64,000 nt of DNA from NCBI RefSeq assembly GCF_021390435.2, contig NZ_JAJVCN010000002.1, positions 372,001-436,000 on the forward strand. The letters are read 5' to 3'. The notes under the pieces were generated by a model that did no database searches, was not told where the DNA came from, and saw only the letters and a list, made by a program, of their open reading frames with translations. The stretch's first letter is position 1. The number at the start of each line of letters is the position of its first letter. Shown here in pieces: positions 7,889 through 16,391 of this stretch. Position numbers and translations under genes: made by a program. This DNA is from Kibdelosporangium philippinense. GTDB lineage: Bacteria > Actinomycetota > Actinomycetes > Mycobacteriales > Pseudonocardiaceae.

Positions 7889-9730
7889 GTGTTGACTTCA
7901 AGTGTGACCGCAGTGAAACGCCGTGCCCGTGTCCGGGCTCCTGAGCTGGTTGGCCGTGGCTGGTTGAACACCGGTGGCAAGGACGTCCAGCTCAAAGACC
8001 TGCGCGGCAAGATCGTGCTGCTCGACTTCTGGACGTTCTGCTGCATCAACTGCCTGCACGTACTGGACGAACTGCGGCCGCTGGAAGAGGAGTTCGCCGA
8101 TGTCCTGGTGACGGTCGGCGTGCATTCGCCGAAGTTCGTGCACGAGGCGGACCTGGACGCGTTGACGGCCGCGGTCGAGCGCTACGAAGTCGACCACCCC
8201 GTGCTCGACGACCCGGAGCTGACGACCTGGCAGAACTACGCGGTCAAAGCGTGGCCAACGCTTGTTGTCGTCGACCCGGAGGGCTACGTCGTTCACGTGG
8301 CCGCGGGCGAGGGCCATGCAGAAGCACTCAAAAGGGTGATTCGCGAGCTCGTCACCGAACACGAGGCCAAAGGCACGCTGCACCGAGGCGACGGCCCATA
8401 CTCCCCGCCGGAGAAGCAGCACACCGAACTGCGGTTCCCGTCCAAGGTTGTCGTTACGCCACAAGGGACTCTGCTCGTCGCCGACGCCGCCAACCACAGC
8501 ATCGCCGAGCTCGAAGCCGATGGCGAAACCCTGATCCGGCGGATCGGGACTGGCCACAGAGGACACAAGGACGGCCCCGGCCCGGAGTTCTCCGAACCCG
8601 CCGGGATTGCTTTGCTGCCAACGGAAATTACCCAAACGACCGGCTATCACGCCGTCATCGCCGACACCGTCAACCACCTGCTGCGCGGGTTGAACCTCGA
8701 CACCGGCGAAGTCACGACCATCGCAGGCACAGGCGAACAATGGCGCAACGGGCCCACCGAAGGACCGGCGACCGAAGTAGACCTCTCCAGCCCCTGGGAC
8801 GTGGCCTGGTGGGACGGCCAGGTCATCATTGCCATGGCTGGCAACCACACCCTCAGCGCGTTCGACCCAATCAACCGCACAGTCAAGAGGTACGCGGGAA
8901 CGACGGTCGAAGGCCTGCACGACGGTCCAGCGAGCGAAGCCTTCTTCGCGCAAACCTCCGGCCTCGCGGCCACCGATGACCGGCTGTGGCTGGTCGACTC
9001 CGAAACGTCTGCGCTGCGGTGGATCGATACCGATCACGTTGTGCACACGGCGATCGGCAAGGGCCTGTTCGACTTCGGCCACCGCGACGGCGACAAGGAC
9101 CAGGCGCTGTTGCAGCATCCGCTTGGTGTCACGGTCCTCGGTGACGGCAGCGTCGCCATCGCGGACACCTACAACGGGGCGATTCGGCGGTTCGACCCGG
9201 AAACCGGGCAGGTTTCCACTCTCGCCGACGGCATCAAGGAGCCGTCTGGCGCCGCGATCGTCGATGGGCGGCTCGTTGTCGTCGCGTCGGCCGCGCACCG
9301 GCTTGAGTGGCCCATCTCACCCGGTGACAACGAGCAATTGGTCGCTGGCAAAGCGCATCAAGTCAAGCGGCCGCCCACTGTTCTCGCGCCTGGCGAGGTC
9401 GAACTAGTTGTCGTCTTCCAGCCGCCGCCCGGGCAGAAACTTGACGAGCGATACGGCCCGTCGACCCGGTTGGAGATCACTTCCTCCCCGCCGGAACTGC
9501 TGGTCGAGGGCACCGGCGTCACCACAACACTCAGTCGGCGGCTTGTGCTGGCCGACGGCATCGGCATGGGTGTGCTGCATGTCGTCGCGCAGGCCGCGAG
9601 CTGCGATGACGATCCCTCGATCGAGCATCCGGCATGCCGTCTGACCAGGCAGGATTGGGGTGTGCCCATCCAGATGGATGAGGGTGGCTTGCGTCGTTTG
9701 CCGCTGATGTTGGGCGGAATGGACGACTGA
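7889..9730 (+). CDS. thioredoxin-domain NHL-repeat protein
   Basis: About 613 residues; the start is uncertain (GTG 7889, TTG 7892 or GTG 7904, none with a good ribosome site). Residues 15-165 form a thioredoxin-like domain of the TlpA type with the redox motif FCCINC (Cys-x-x-Cys) after LLDFWT. Residues 180-500 carry NHL/beta-propeller repeats (PSKVVVTPQGTLLVADAANHSI, EPAGIAL, HHPLGVTVL-like blade starts ending in IADTYNGAIRRF). A C-terminal beta-rich stretch of about 100 residues follows. The order matches NHLRC2-like proteins. There is no signal peptide, so it is probably cytoplasmic. Its redox partner is unknown. Confidence 0.85.
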   Translation: MLTSSVTAVKRRARVRAPELVGRGWLNTGGKDVQLKDLRGKIVLLDFWTFCCINCLHVLDELRPLEEEFADVLVTVGVHSPKFVHEADLDALTAAVERYEVDHPVLDDPELTTWQNYAVKAWPTLVVVDPEGYVVHVAAGEGHAEALKRVIRELVTEHEAKGTLHRGDGPYSPPEKQHTELRFPSKVVVTPQGTLLVADAANHSIAELEADGETLIRRIGTGHRGHKDGPGPEFSEPAGIALLPTEITQTTGYHAVIADTVNHLLRGLNLDTGEVTTIAGTGEQWRNGPTEGPATEVDLSSPWDVAWWDGQVIIAMAGNHTLSAFDPINRTVKRYAGTTVEGLHDGPASEAFFAQTSGLAATDDRLWLVDSETSALRWIDTDHVVHTAIGKGLFDFGHRDGDKDQALLQHPLGVTVLGDGSVAIADTYNGAIRRFDPETGQVSTLADGIKEPSGAAIVDGRLVVVASAAHRLEWPISPGDNEQLVAGKAHQVKRPPTVLAPGEVELVVVFQPPPGQKLDERYGPSTRLEITSSPPELLVEGTGVTTTLSRRLVLADGIGMGVLHVVAQAASCDDDPSIEHPACRLTRQDWGVPIQMDEGGLRRLPLMLGGMDD

Positions 9731-9783
9731 TAAGGTGCCGTGCCCTTATCGGGCCTGTCCGGCGGACAAGTACGATTCGCCTT

Positions 9784-10104
9784 GTGTCCGAACTCAAACT
9801 CGAGATCCAGATGCTGCACGACCGCGTGCTCGTGCGGATCTCACCCGAGGATGGGGAACGGCGAAGCACAGGCGGCATCGTCATCCCGGCAACCGCGCAG
9901 ATGGCGCGCAGGCTGGCATGGGGTGACGTTCTGGGGGTCGGCAACAGCGTCCGGCAGGTCAAGGTTGGTGACCGGGTGTTGTTCAACCCCGAGGACCAGC
10001 TCGAAGTCGAGGTGCAGGCGCAGACCTACCTGGTTATGCGCGAGCGCGACGTGCACGCCATCGCCAGCGAACGCACCGAACACGGAACCGGGCTGTACTT
10101 GTAA
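9784..10104 (+). CDS. GroES-like (Cpn10-fold) protein
   Basis: A 106-residue protein starting at GTG 9784. Residues 10-100 follow the co-chaperonin pattern LHDRVLVRI..., STGGIVIPATA (the mobile-loop region), GVGNSVRQVKVGDRVLFNPEDQLEVEVQAQTYLVMRERDVHAI. No groEL lies nearby, and actinobacteria carry their main groES elsewhere, so this is likely an accessory member whose role as a GroEL cap is unproven. It sits between the thioredoxin-NHL gene and the VanW gene, 53 and 19 nt away. Confidence 0.8.
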   Translation: MSELKLEIQMLHDRVLVRISPEDGERRSTGGIVIPATAQMARRLAWGDVLGVGNSVRQVKVGDRVLFNPEDQLEVEVQAQTYLVMRERDVHAIASERTEHGTGLYL

Positions 10105-10123
10105 TCCCGCGGAGGATTGAGCC

Positions 10124-12013
10124 TTGCCGGAACAGCACAACTGGCCGGAGTCGCACAGCGAGCAGACGGATATTTTACCGGCCGTCGCTCAGCCGTCGAC
10201 TCCTGCGATCGACCCGACGGTGGTGCACAACATCCCACCGTTTCAGGCCACGTCCGCGTACGACGAGCCGACGGTCCGCTGGGGCGACCAGCAGTCTGCT
10301 GCCACGCCTGAGCAACCAGCCGAGAGCACCAAGAAGAAGAACCTGCGCAAGCCCGCGCTCGTGGCTGGCGCGGTCCTTGGTGTGCTCGGCGTGCTCTACC
10401 TGACCGACTTGTTGTCCAGTCAGGGCGATGTGCCGCGCGGTGTCACGGTCGCGGGTGTCGACGTCGGCGGGCTGACGCGCGCCGCCGCGGAGAAGAAGCT
10501 CCGCGACGAGATCGAGCCGCGGCTCAACCAGCCGATCCAGCTCAAGGCAGGCGACTTCACCACCGAGATGCTGCCCGCCAAGGCCGGGCTGACCCCGGAC
10601 TGGAACAAGACGCTCGACGCCGCCGGTGAGCAGCCGATCAACCCGATCACCCGGCTGTCGTCGTTCTTCAGCGACCGCGAGGTCGGCTTCTCGACTCAGA
10701 CCGACCAGCAGGCGCTGGGGTCCGCGGTCGAGGAGGTGCGCAGCAAGGTCGACCAGGACACCGTCGAAGGCAGCATCAAGTTCGACGGCGCGACGCCGTC
10801 GGTCGTGGAAGCCAAGCAGGGCCGCAAGCTCGACGCCAAGGGCGCGTCCGACCAGATCGTCGCGGAATGGGTCAACGGGCAGCCGATCCAGCTGCCGGTG
10901 GCGCTGACCGAGGCGAAGGTCTCGCGTGAGGCCGTGCAGGCCGCGTTCGACAAGGCCAAGGCCGCGACGGCCAAGCCGTTCGTGCTGAAGGGCGAAGGCA
11001 AGGACGCGACGCTCACGCCGACCCAGATCGCGACGGCGTTGCGGTTCGAGCCGGTGGACAACACCCTGGTCGTGAAGATCGACAACGCCAAGGTCGTCGA
11101 GGCGGCCGGCCCGCAGCTGAAGTCCTCTGAGAAGGAAGGCAAGGACGCCACCATCGTGTTCGAAGGTGGCAAGCCGACCGTGCACCCCTCCGAGGAGGGC
11201 AAGAAGGTCGACTGGGATCCGAGCCTCGCCACGTTCCCGGATGTCGTGCAGCAGCAGGACAAGCGCGAGCTGGTGCTGAAGTACACGGTCAAGCCGGCGA
11301 AGGTGACCACCGAGCAGGCCAACGCGCTCGGCATCAAGGAGGTCATCGGTGAATACACCACCGGTGGCTTCGTCGCCGAGTCCGGCGTGAACATCCGGAC
11401 GGTGGCGCAGAAGGTCCAGGGCGCGATCGTCAAGCCGGGCGACACGTTCAGCCTCAACGGTTTCACCGGTCCCCGCGGCCTCGCACAGGGGTACGTCGAA
11501 GCAGGCGTGATCAAGGACGGCGCCCCTGGCCGTGAGGTCGGCGGCGGCATCTCCCAGTTCGCGACGACGCTGTACAACGCCTCGTACTTCGCGGGCATGA
11601 AGGACGCGGGCCACAAGGAACACAGCTACTGGATCAGCCGCTACCCCAAGGCTCGTGAGGCGACGGTGTTCCAGGACCACGCCGGTCACAGCATCATCGA
11701 CCTGAAGTTCACCAACGACGCGCAGACCGGTGTGGCGATCCAGACCATCTGGACGCCAGGCAACATCACCGTGCGGCTGTGGGGAACGAAGCGGTACAAC
11801 GTCGAGTCGATCACTGGCGGAGAGACCAACCCGACCCAGCCGCAGGAGAAGGCAGGCCCGCCGCAGAACTGCAAGGCCAGCAACGGTTCGCACGGCTTCA
11901 CGGTGACCGACACCCGGGTGATCAAGGACCTCAACGGTCGGGAGATTCGCCGGGAGAACCGGACGATGAAGTACAACCCGCAGCCCAAGATCACCTGCCC
12001 ACCGCCTGCGTGA
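10124..12013 (+). CDS. VanW family protein with peptidoglycan-binding-4 domains
   Basis: A 629-residue membrane-anchored protein. The TTG start has GGAGG at 10111-10115. Residues 1-68 are a Pro/Thr-rich cytoplasmic tail, 70-90 a transmembrane helix (LVAGAVLGVLGVLYLTDLL), 100-395 carry repeated domains of the peptidoglycan-binding-4 type (GVTVAGVDVGGLTRAAAEKKL), and 405-545 the VanW domain (FVAESGVNIRTVAQKV, PGDTFSLNGFTGPR, GGGISQFATTLYNASYFAG). The VanW domain recurs in gene clusters for vancomycin resistance and cell-wall modification but its activity is not established. The tail contains Asn/Pro/Gln-rich linkers and two Cys residues. Likely faces the cell wall. Confidence 0.88.
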   Translation: MPEQHNWPESHSEQTDILPAVAQPSTPAIDPTVVHNIPPFQATSAYDEPTVRWGDQQSAATPEQPAESTKKKNLRKPALVAGAVLGVLGVLYLTDLLSSQGDVPRGVTVAGVDVGGLTRAAAEKKLRDEIEPRLNQPIQLKAGDFTTEMLPAKAGLTPDWNKTLDAAGEQPINPITRLSSFFSDREVGFSTQTDQQALGSAVEEVRSKVDQDTVEGSIKFDGATPSVVEAKQGRKLDAKGASDQIVAEWVNGQPIQLPVALTEAKVSREAVQAAFDKAKAATAKPFVLKGEGKDATLTPTQIATALRFEPVDNTLVVKIDNAKVVEAAGPQLKSSEKEGKDATIVFEGGKPTVHPSEEGKKVDWDPSLATFPDVVQQQDKRELVLKYTVKPAKVTTEQANALGIKEVIGEYTTGGFVAESGVNIRTVAQKVQGAIVKPGDTFSLNGFTGPRGLAQGYVEAGVIKDGAPGREVGGGISQFATTLYNASYFAGMKDAGHKEHSYWISRYPKAREATVFQDHAGHSIIDLKFTNDAQTGVAIQTIWTPGNITVRLWGTKRYNVESITGGETNPTQPQEKAGPPQNCKASNGSHGFTVTDTRVIKDLNGREIRRENRTMKYNPQPKITCPPPA

Positions 12014-12016
12014 AAC

Positions 12017-12043
12017 CCCACGTGACCCACGTGACCCACGTGA
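12017..12043. repeat. three tandem copies of CCCACGTGA
   Basis: Three exact 9-bp copies (12017-12025, 12026-12034, 12035-12043) begin 3 nt after the VanW stop codon and run into the outer arm of the next inverted repeat. Each copy contains the palindrome CACGTG. Confidence 0.8.
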
Positions 12044-12165
12044 GTGGTTTGTCCCACTCCAGGCGATAACAGAAGTCCGAACTAACCGCTCACGACAGAC
12101 GCGAACTGGCAAGGCTGGGCAGCGTGTCGTGAGCGGTTAGTTCTCTACCGGGACAAACCACTCAC
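12040..12165. repeat. nested pair of exact inverted repeats
   Basis: The outer arms are 16 bp (12040-12055 GTGAGTGGTTTGTCCC and 12150-12165) and the inner arms 19 bp (12079-12097 starting GAACTAACCGCTCACG and 12125-12143). Both pairs are exact. The two arm sequences are themselves related (GTGAGTGGTT and GTGAGCGGTT). The whole can fold into a long stem with an internal 23-bp gap and a 27-nt loop. I infer a dispersed intergenic repeat family, because the GTGAGTGGTT core is one I associate with Pseudonocardiales genomes. Confidence 0.75.
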
Positions 12166-12184
12166 GACAGGCAAGTACACGAAA

Positions 12185-12235
12185 GGACGGCGATCCTGGC
12201 CTGAATGAACTGGGCCAGGGGTCGCCGCCCTTTTC
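12185..12235 (+). terminator. Rho-independent terminator after the VanW gene
   Basis: A stem built from GGCGATCCTGGCC (12190-12202) and GGCCAGGGGTCGCC (12213-12226) with one bulge and a G:U pair is followed by GCCCTTTTCC. It lies between two convergent genes and may serve both. Confidence 0.65.
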
Positions 12236-12264
12236 CTCGCCGCGGGAGCGGTGGGCTTACTGGG

Positions 12265-14094
12265 TCAGAACGCTGCTTCGTCCAACTCCATGATGGCGTT
12301 GTCGGCGGCCTCGACGATCTTGCGACCGGCCGAGAGCTCCGGCAGGACGTTGCGGGCGAAGAAGGACGCCACAGCGACCTTGCCCTCGTAGAAGGCCTTG
12401 TCACGGGCGGAGACGTCGCCGGACAACGCCTTCAGGGCGACCTCGGCCTGGCGCAGCAGCAGCCAGCCGATCAGCAGGTCACCGGTGGACAGCAGCAGCC
12501 GAACGGTGTGCTGGCCGACCTTGTTGATGTTCTGCGGGTCTTCCTGCGACGAGGTCAGGTGGCCGATCAGCGCGCCGATGATGCCCTGCACGTCCTCAAG
12601 TGCTTGCTTGAGTAACGCGCGCTCTTCCTTCAGGCGGCCGTTTCCGCCCTCGGTCGACAGGAACTCGTTGATCTCGCCGGCCACGTACGCCAGCGCCTGA
12701 CCCTTGTCCCGCACGATCTTGCGGAAGAAGAAGTCGAGCGACTGGATCGCGGTCGTGCCCTCGTACAGCGAGTCGATCTTGGCGTCCCTGATGTACTGCT
12801 CGATCGGGTAGTCCTGCAGGAAGCCGGAACCGCCGAGGATCTGCAGCGACTGGGTCAGCTGCTCGTACGCCCGCTCCGAGCCGACGCCCTTGACGATCGG
12901 CAGCAGCAGGTCGTTCACCTGTGCCATCAGCTCTTCGCCGCCGAGCGCGATCCGGTCCTGGAAGGTCGCCGTGTACAGGTACACCGCGCGCAGGCCTTCG
13001 GCGTACGCCTTCTGCAGCATCAGGCTGCGGCGCACCTCGGGGTGGTGCGTGATGGTCACGCGGGGCGCCGCCTTGTTGAGCATGTTCGGCAGGTCCGCAC
13101 CCTGGACGCGCTCCTTGGCGTAGTCCAGCGCGTTCAGGTAGCCGGTCGACAGGGTCGCGATCGCCTTGGTACCGACCATCATCCGGGCGTACTCGATCAC
13201 CTGGAACATCTGCGCGATGCCGTTGTGCACCTCGCCGAGCAGCCAGCCGACGGCGGGCTTGTCGTGCTGCCCGAAGGTCAGCTCGCACGTGGCCGAGGCG
13301 TTCAGGCCCATCTTGTGCTCGACGTTGGTCACGTAGGCGCCGTTGCGCTCGCCCAGTTCGCCCGTCTGCGGGTCGAAGTGGAACTTGGGTACCAGGAAGA
13401 GGCTGAGGCCCTTGGTGCCTGGCCTTGTCTCGATTCCCGGGCCTTCCGGCCTGGCCAGCACCAGGTGCATGATGTTCTCGGTCATGTCCTGGTCGGCTGA
13501 GGTGATGAAGCGCTTCACGCCGTCCAGGTGCCAGGTGCCGTCTTCCTGCAGCACGGCCTTGGTACGCGCGGCGCCGACGTCGGAGCCGGCGTCGGGCTCG
13601 GTCAGCACCATGGTGGCGCCCCAGCCGCGCTCGATCATCACCTCGGCCCAGTGCCTCTGCTCGTCGGTGCCGTTGCGGTGCACGACCTCGGCGAAGTTCG
13701 GGCCGGCCATGTACATGAAGATCGCCGGGTTGGCGCCGAGGATCAGCTCGGCCGCCGCCCAGGTCACCGACGGCGGAATGCCGAGGCCACCGAGGTCGTT
13801 GCTCAGGCCGATCCGGTACCACTCGCCGTCCCACAGCGCCTGGTAGGACTTCTTGAAGCTCTCGGGGAGCGTCACCGAGAAGGTCTTCGGGTCGTACGTG
13901 GTGCCCTTGCGGTCACCTTCGACGAACGAGTCGGCCAGCGGGCCGGTCGCCACCTTGTTCAGCTCCGCGAGCACGCCACGCGCCGTCTCCTCGTCCGCTT
14001 CCGCGTACGGGCCGGTGCCGAGCCGCTCCTGGACGTTGAACACCTCGAAGAGGTTGAACTCCAGGTCGCGAACGTTGCTCTTGTAGTGGGCCAT
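12265..14094 (-). CDS. fadE5: acyl-CoA dehydrogenase, FadE5-like
   Basis: A 609-residue FAD enzyme starting at ATG 14094 with GGGGAG just upstream. Length and many segments match mycobacterial FadE5 (N-terminal MAHYKSNVRDLEFNLFEVF; MVLTEPDAGSDVGAARTKAV, the substrate/FAD-binding signature; DGVKRFITSADQDM; VEHKMGLNASATCELTFG; GGSGFLQDYPIEQYIRDAKIDSLYEGTTAIQ with the catalytic-Glu region). It oxidises acyl-CoA to trans-2-enoyl-CoA with electrons passed to ETF; mycobacterial FadE5 has broad chain-length range. The gene stands alone. Its promoter region carries two copies of a palindrome also found before etfD. Confidence 0.92.
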   Translation of the reverse strand: MAHYKSNVRDLEFNLFEVFNVQERLGTGPYAEADEETARGVLAELNKVATGPLADSFVEGDRKGTTYDPKTFSVTLPESFKKSYQALWDGEWYRIGLSNDLGGLGIPPSVTWAAAELILGANPAIFMYMAGPNFAEVVHRNGTDEQRHWAEVMIERGWGATMVLTEPDAGSDVGAARTKAVLQEDGTWHLDGVKRFITSADQDMTENIMHLVLARPEGPGIETRPGTKGLSLFLVPKFHFDPQTGELGERNGAYVTNVEHKMGLNASATCELTFGQHDKPAVGWLLGEVHNGIAQMFQVIEYARMMVGTKAIATLSTGYLNALDYAKERVQGADLPNMLNKAAPRVTITHHPEVRRSLMLQKAYAEGLRAVYLYTATFQDRIALGGEELMAQVNDLLLPIVKGVGSERAYEQLTQSLQILGGSGFLQDYPIEQYIRDAKIDSLYEGTTAIQSLDFFFRKIVRDKGQALAYVAGEINEFLSTEGGNGRLKEERALLKQALEDVQGIIGALIGHLTSSQEDPQNINKVGQHTVRLLLSTGDLLIGWLLLRQAEVALKALSGDVSARDKAFYEGKVAVASFFARNVLPELSAGRKIVEAADNAIMELDEAAF

Positions 14095-14137
14095 GGGTCG
14101 CTCCCCTGTGTGTCTGCGTTTCCGGGGCAGGCTTGTG

Positions 14138-14175
14138 CTACTCGCCGGTAACAATAGAATATTACTTGCCGGTAA
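14138..14175. promoter_or_regulatory. two TTACTYGYCRGTAA-like operators in the fadE5 promoter
   Basis: CTACTCGCCGGTAA (14138-14151) and TTACTTGCCGGTAA (14162-14175) are direct repeats 24 bp apart, each a TTAC-N6-GTAA palindrome with at most one mismatch. They lie 44-81 bp upstream of the fadE5 start in AT-rich DNA. A third copy precedes etfD. A TetR-type repressor of fatty-acid oxidation is the likely ligand, by inference only. Confidence 0.6.
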
Positions 14176-14238
14176 CCCGAGCAAGCAGATCCCGCCGATG
14201 TGGTGAAGGAAACGGTCCAGTGGTTGCGATCGTGACCA

Positions 14239-14976
14239 CTAGTAGGGGTGGTCTTCCTGGTTGACCGTGAGCACACCGGAGCGGAACGCGACCGCGACGG
14301 CGTGCGTGCGGTCCCGTGCGGACAGCTTGCGCAGGATGCTCTTCACATGAGTGCGAACGGTCTCCACAGATACGTACAGCACCTTGGCGATCGCCTGGTT
14401 CTCCAACCCGTCGGCGATGAGCTGCAGCACCTGGTACTCACGCCGGGACAGCGGCTGCTGGCCGTGGTTGGCCACGACCGGCCCGCCCTTGCCCTTGGCT
14501 GAGCCGAGCGCGGGCGCCAGCGTCGGATCGATGTACCTGCGTTCGGCATGCACCCGCTGAATCGCCTGGATCAGCTGCGGCGGCTCGCTGCGCCGTGAGA
14601 TCACGCCGTGCACGCCAGCTGCGATCGCGCCCGCGATGTACTGGGTGTTGCGCTGTGCCTCGCGGATCATCAGCAGAACGCCGAGGTCAGGGTCATTGCC
14701 GATGAGCATCCGGGACAGGTGCCAGCGCGGGTCGAGACCGGAGTCGATGATCACCGCGTGCGGCCGGAAGCGTTCACACAGCTGAAGCGCGGCGTGCGGG
14801 CTGCCTGCGGCGCCCACCCAACGCAGGCCGCGGGTTCTCATCACGAGTGCGGACAGCCCTTCGCGGACGAGCGGCACCGAATCGACCAAGGCGATCCCCA
14901 AGCCACCTTCTGTCGACCGCCCGGTGACGACCGCTCCTGTCGGTCGCACCTGGCGGTGGTCGATGTTGTTCGCCAT
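14239..14976 (-). CDS. LuxR-family response regulator (NarL type)
   Basis: About 245 residues. ATG 14976 is preferred because GGAGG ends 5 nt upstream; a GTG at 14988 is possible. Residues 20-135 resemble a receiver domain with the strand IALVDSVPLVREGL and a putative phosphoacceptor in HAVIIDSGLD, but the usual pair of acidic residues at the end of strand 1 is reduced to one Asp. Residues 170-235 form the helix-turn-helix (LSRREYQVLQLIADGLENQAIAKVLYVSVETVRTHVKSIL). No histidine kinase is adjacent, so it is an orphan, possibly unphosphorylated. Targets unknown. Confidence 0.85.
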   Translation of the reverse strand: MANNIDHRQVRPTGAVVTGRSTEGGLGIALVDSVPLVREGLSALVMRTRGLRWVGAAGSPHAALQLCERFRPHAVIIDSGLDPRWHLSRMLIGNDPDLGVLLMIREAQRNTQYIAGAIAAGVHGVISRRSEPPQLIQAIQRVHAERRYIDPTLAPALGSAKGKGGPVVANHGQQPLSRREYQVLQLIADGLENQAIAKVLYVSVETVRTHVKSILRKLSARDRTHAVAVAFRSGVLTVNQEDHPY

Positions 14977-15154
14977 CCACGCCTCCACGCCGGGTCACTC
15001 GTCCGATAGTGCGACGTCAGGACACCTGACTCGTGACGTTGTCGGCGTCTGTGACCGCCGGTAACACAAAAACTCACCCCCACGGGTGATAACTCTTGTC
15101 CGATTCCCGACCAATGGACCGGAACCGACGCCTTCGCCCGGGCGTTGGTCAGGC

Positions 15155-15454
15155 ATGGAGATGATGTGGGGCGTGTCACTCCCCGCGCTCGCCGTGTTGC
15201 TCATCGGGCTCGCGATCATGGAGTTGGTCTGGCGCCGGATCCGGCGCTCGTGCAAGTCCGGCGCGCCCTTCTCCGGCGTGGCCTTCGACGAGTTCACGGC
15301 GTTCCTCCATGGCGGCAAGCGGGTCGAGCTTGAGCAGCGCGTGACGCATTCGCTGATGCGCGAGGAGAGCGAGGACGGAGCGCCACCTCACCATGTAGAT
15401 CTCGACCGTGGCGTGGTCTTCCTCAATCGCCCAGACGGTGACAGCAAGAAGTAG
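15155..15454 (+). CDS. small membrane protein of unknown function (DUF6191-like)
   Basis: A 99-residue protein. ATG 15155 is used; in-frame ATGs at 15161 and 15164 are equally plausible, and no strong ribosome site decides. One transmembrane helix at residues 5-24 (SLPALAVLLIGLAIMELVW) is followed by a basic stretch (RRIRRSCKSG) and a soluble tail of 70 residues (GVAFDEFTAFLHGGKRVELEQR) ending in Lys-Lys. The organisation matches a short conserved actinobacterial family with no known role. Its stop codon TAG is part of the KstR-like site that follows. Confidence 0.65.
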   Translation: MEMMWGVSLPALAVLLIGLAIMELVWRRIRRSCKSGAPFSGVAFDEFTAFLHGGKRVELEQRVTHSLMREESEDGAPPHHVDLDRGVVFLNRPDGDSKK

Positions 15455-15465
15455 AACACGTTACA
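15452..15465. promoter_or_regulatory. KstR-like operator
   Basis: TAGAACACGTTACA fits the KstR consensus TNNAACNNGTTNNA at every fixed position. It lies 34-47 bp upstream of the LLM oxidoreductase start. KstR is the cholesterol-catabolism repressor of mycobacteria and relatives; no kstR gene is in this window. Confidence 0.5.
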
Positions 15466-15498
15466 GTTGTCCTTCCTGGCAGTGCGGGGAAGGACGGC

Positions 15499-16374
15499 AT
15501 GCTGATGAAGTTCACGGTCGCCATCGCGTTGAGTCCGCTCGATCAGATCACCGAGCTCGCGCGGACCGCACAGGAGTGCGGATATTCGGCGATTGCCTTG
15601 CCAGACTCGATTTTCTACCCCGAGAAAGTCGCAGAGGACTATCCATACACACCGGACGGTTCGCGGTTCTGGAACGCCGAGACGCCATGGGTCGACCCGT
15701 TCGTGGCGGCCGCCGCGATGGGGGCGGTCACCGATGAGATCAGGTTCTACACCCAAGTACTGAAACTTGGCCCACGAAACCCGCTGCTGCTCGCCCGCCA
15801 GGTTCAGTCGGTCGCCTGTCTGACCAACAACCGGTTCGGGCTCGGCGTCGGTATCGGCTGGACGCCGGAGGAGTTCGAGTGGTGCGGCGCGCCCTTCGAG
15901 AACCGCGGCGCACGGGTCGACGAGTCGATCGAGGTGCTCAAGCTCGTGCTCGGCGGCGGCATGGTCGAGTACCACGGCCGGTTCTTCGACTTCGACAAGC
16001 TGCAGATGAGCCCGGCGCCAAGCGAGCCCGTGCCGTTCTACGTCGGCGGGCACACCGAGCGTGGGCTGCGCCGCGCCGCCAAGATCGGCGACGGCTGGAG
16101 CTCGGCGATGATCAAGTTCGACGACCTCAAGGCCACCATTGAGCGGCTCGCGCAGCTGCGCGCGGAGTACGAGCGGGCCGCTGAGCCCTTCGAGATCCAG
16201 GCCGTGTGCATCGACCGGTTCGGCATCGACGGGTACCGCCAGCAGTCAGATATCGGTGTCACAGACGCACTCGTGGCGCCGTGGGTGTTCTACGGCGTCG
16301 GCATGGACGGCGAGCTCAACGCCAAGAAAGACGGCATCAAGCGGTTCGCTGACGAGATCCTCCACAAGCTCTGA
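15499..16374 (+). CDS. LLM-class F420-dependent oxidoreductase
   Basis: A 291-residue luciferase-like TIM-barrel protein. ATG 15499 follows GGAAGGAC; ATG 15505 is a close alternative. The motifs are ALPDSIFYPEK, TQVLKLGPRNPLLLARQVQSV, RFGLGVGIGWTPEEF and PVPFYVGGHTERGLRRAAKIGDGW, typical of the TIGR03619-type branch that uses cofactor F420. Known relatives occur in sterol-degradation regulons. The downstream gene, 17 nt away, encodes a SnoaL-like protein, and a KstR-like site lies upstream, so a role in steroid or related catabolism is a reasonable inference. Exact substrate unknown. Confidence 0.85.
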   Translation: MLMKFTVAIALSPLDQITELARTAQECGYSAIALPDSIFYPEKVAEDYPYTPDGSRFWNAETPWVDPFVAAAAMGAVTDEIRFYTQVLKLGPRNPLLLARQVQSVACLTNNRFGLGVGIGWTPEEFEWCGAPFENRGARVDESIEVLKLVLGGGMVEYHGRFFDFDKLQMSPAPSEPVPFYVGGHTERGLRRAAKIGDGWSSAMIKFDDLKATIERLAQLRAEYERAAEPFEIQAVCIDRFGIDGYRQQSDIGVTDALVAPWVFYGVGMDGELNAKKDGIKRFADEILHKL

Positions 16375-16391
16375 TCTGAAAGGACCAATCC

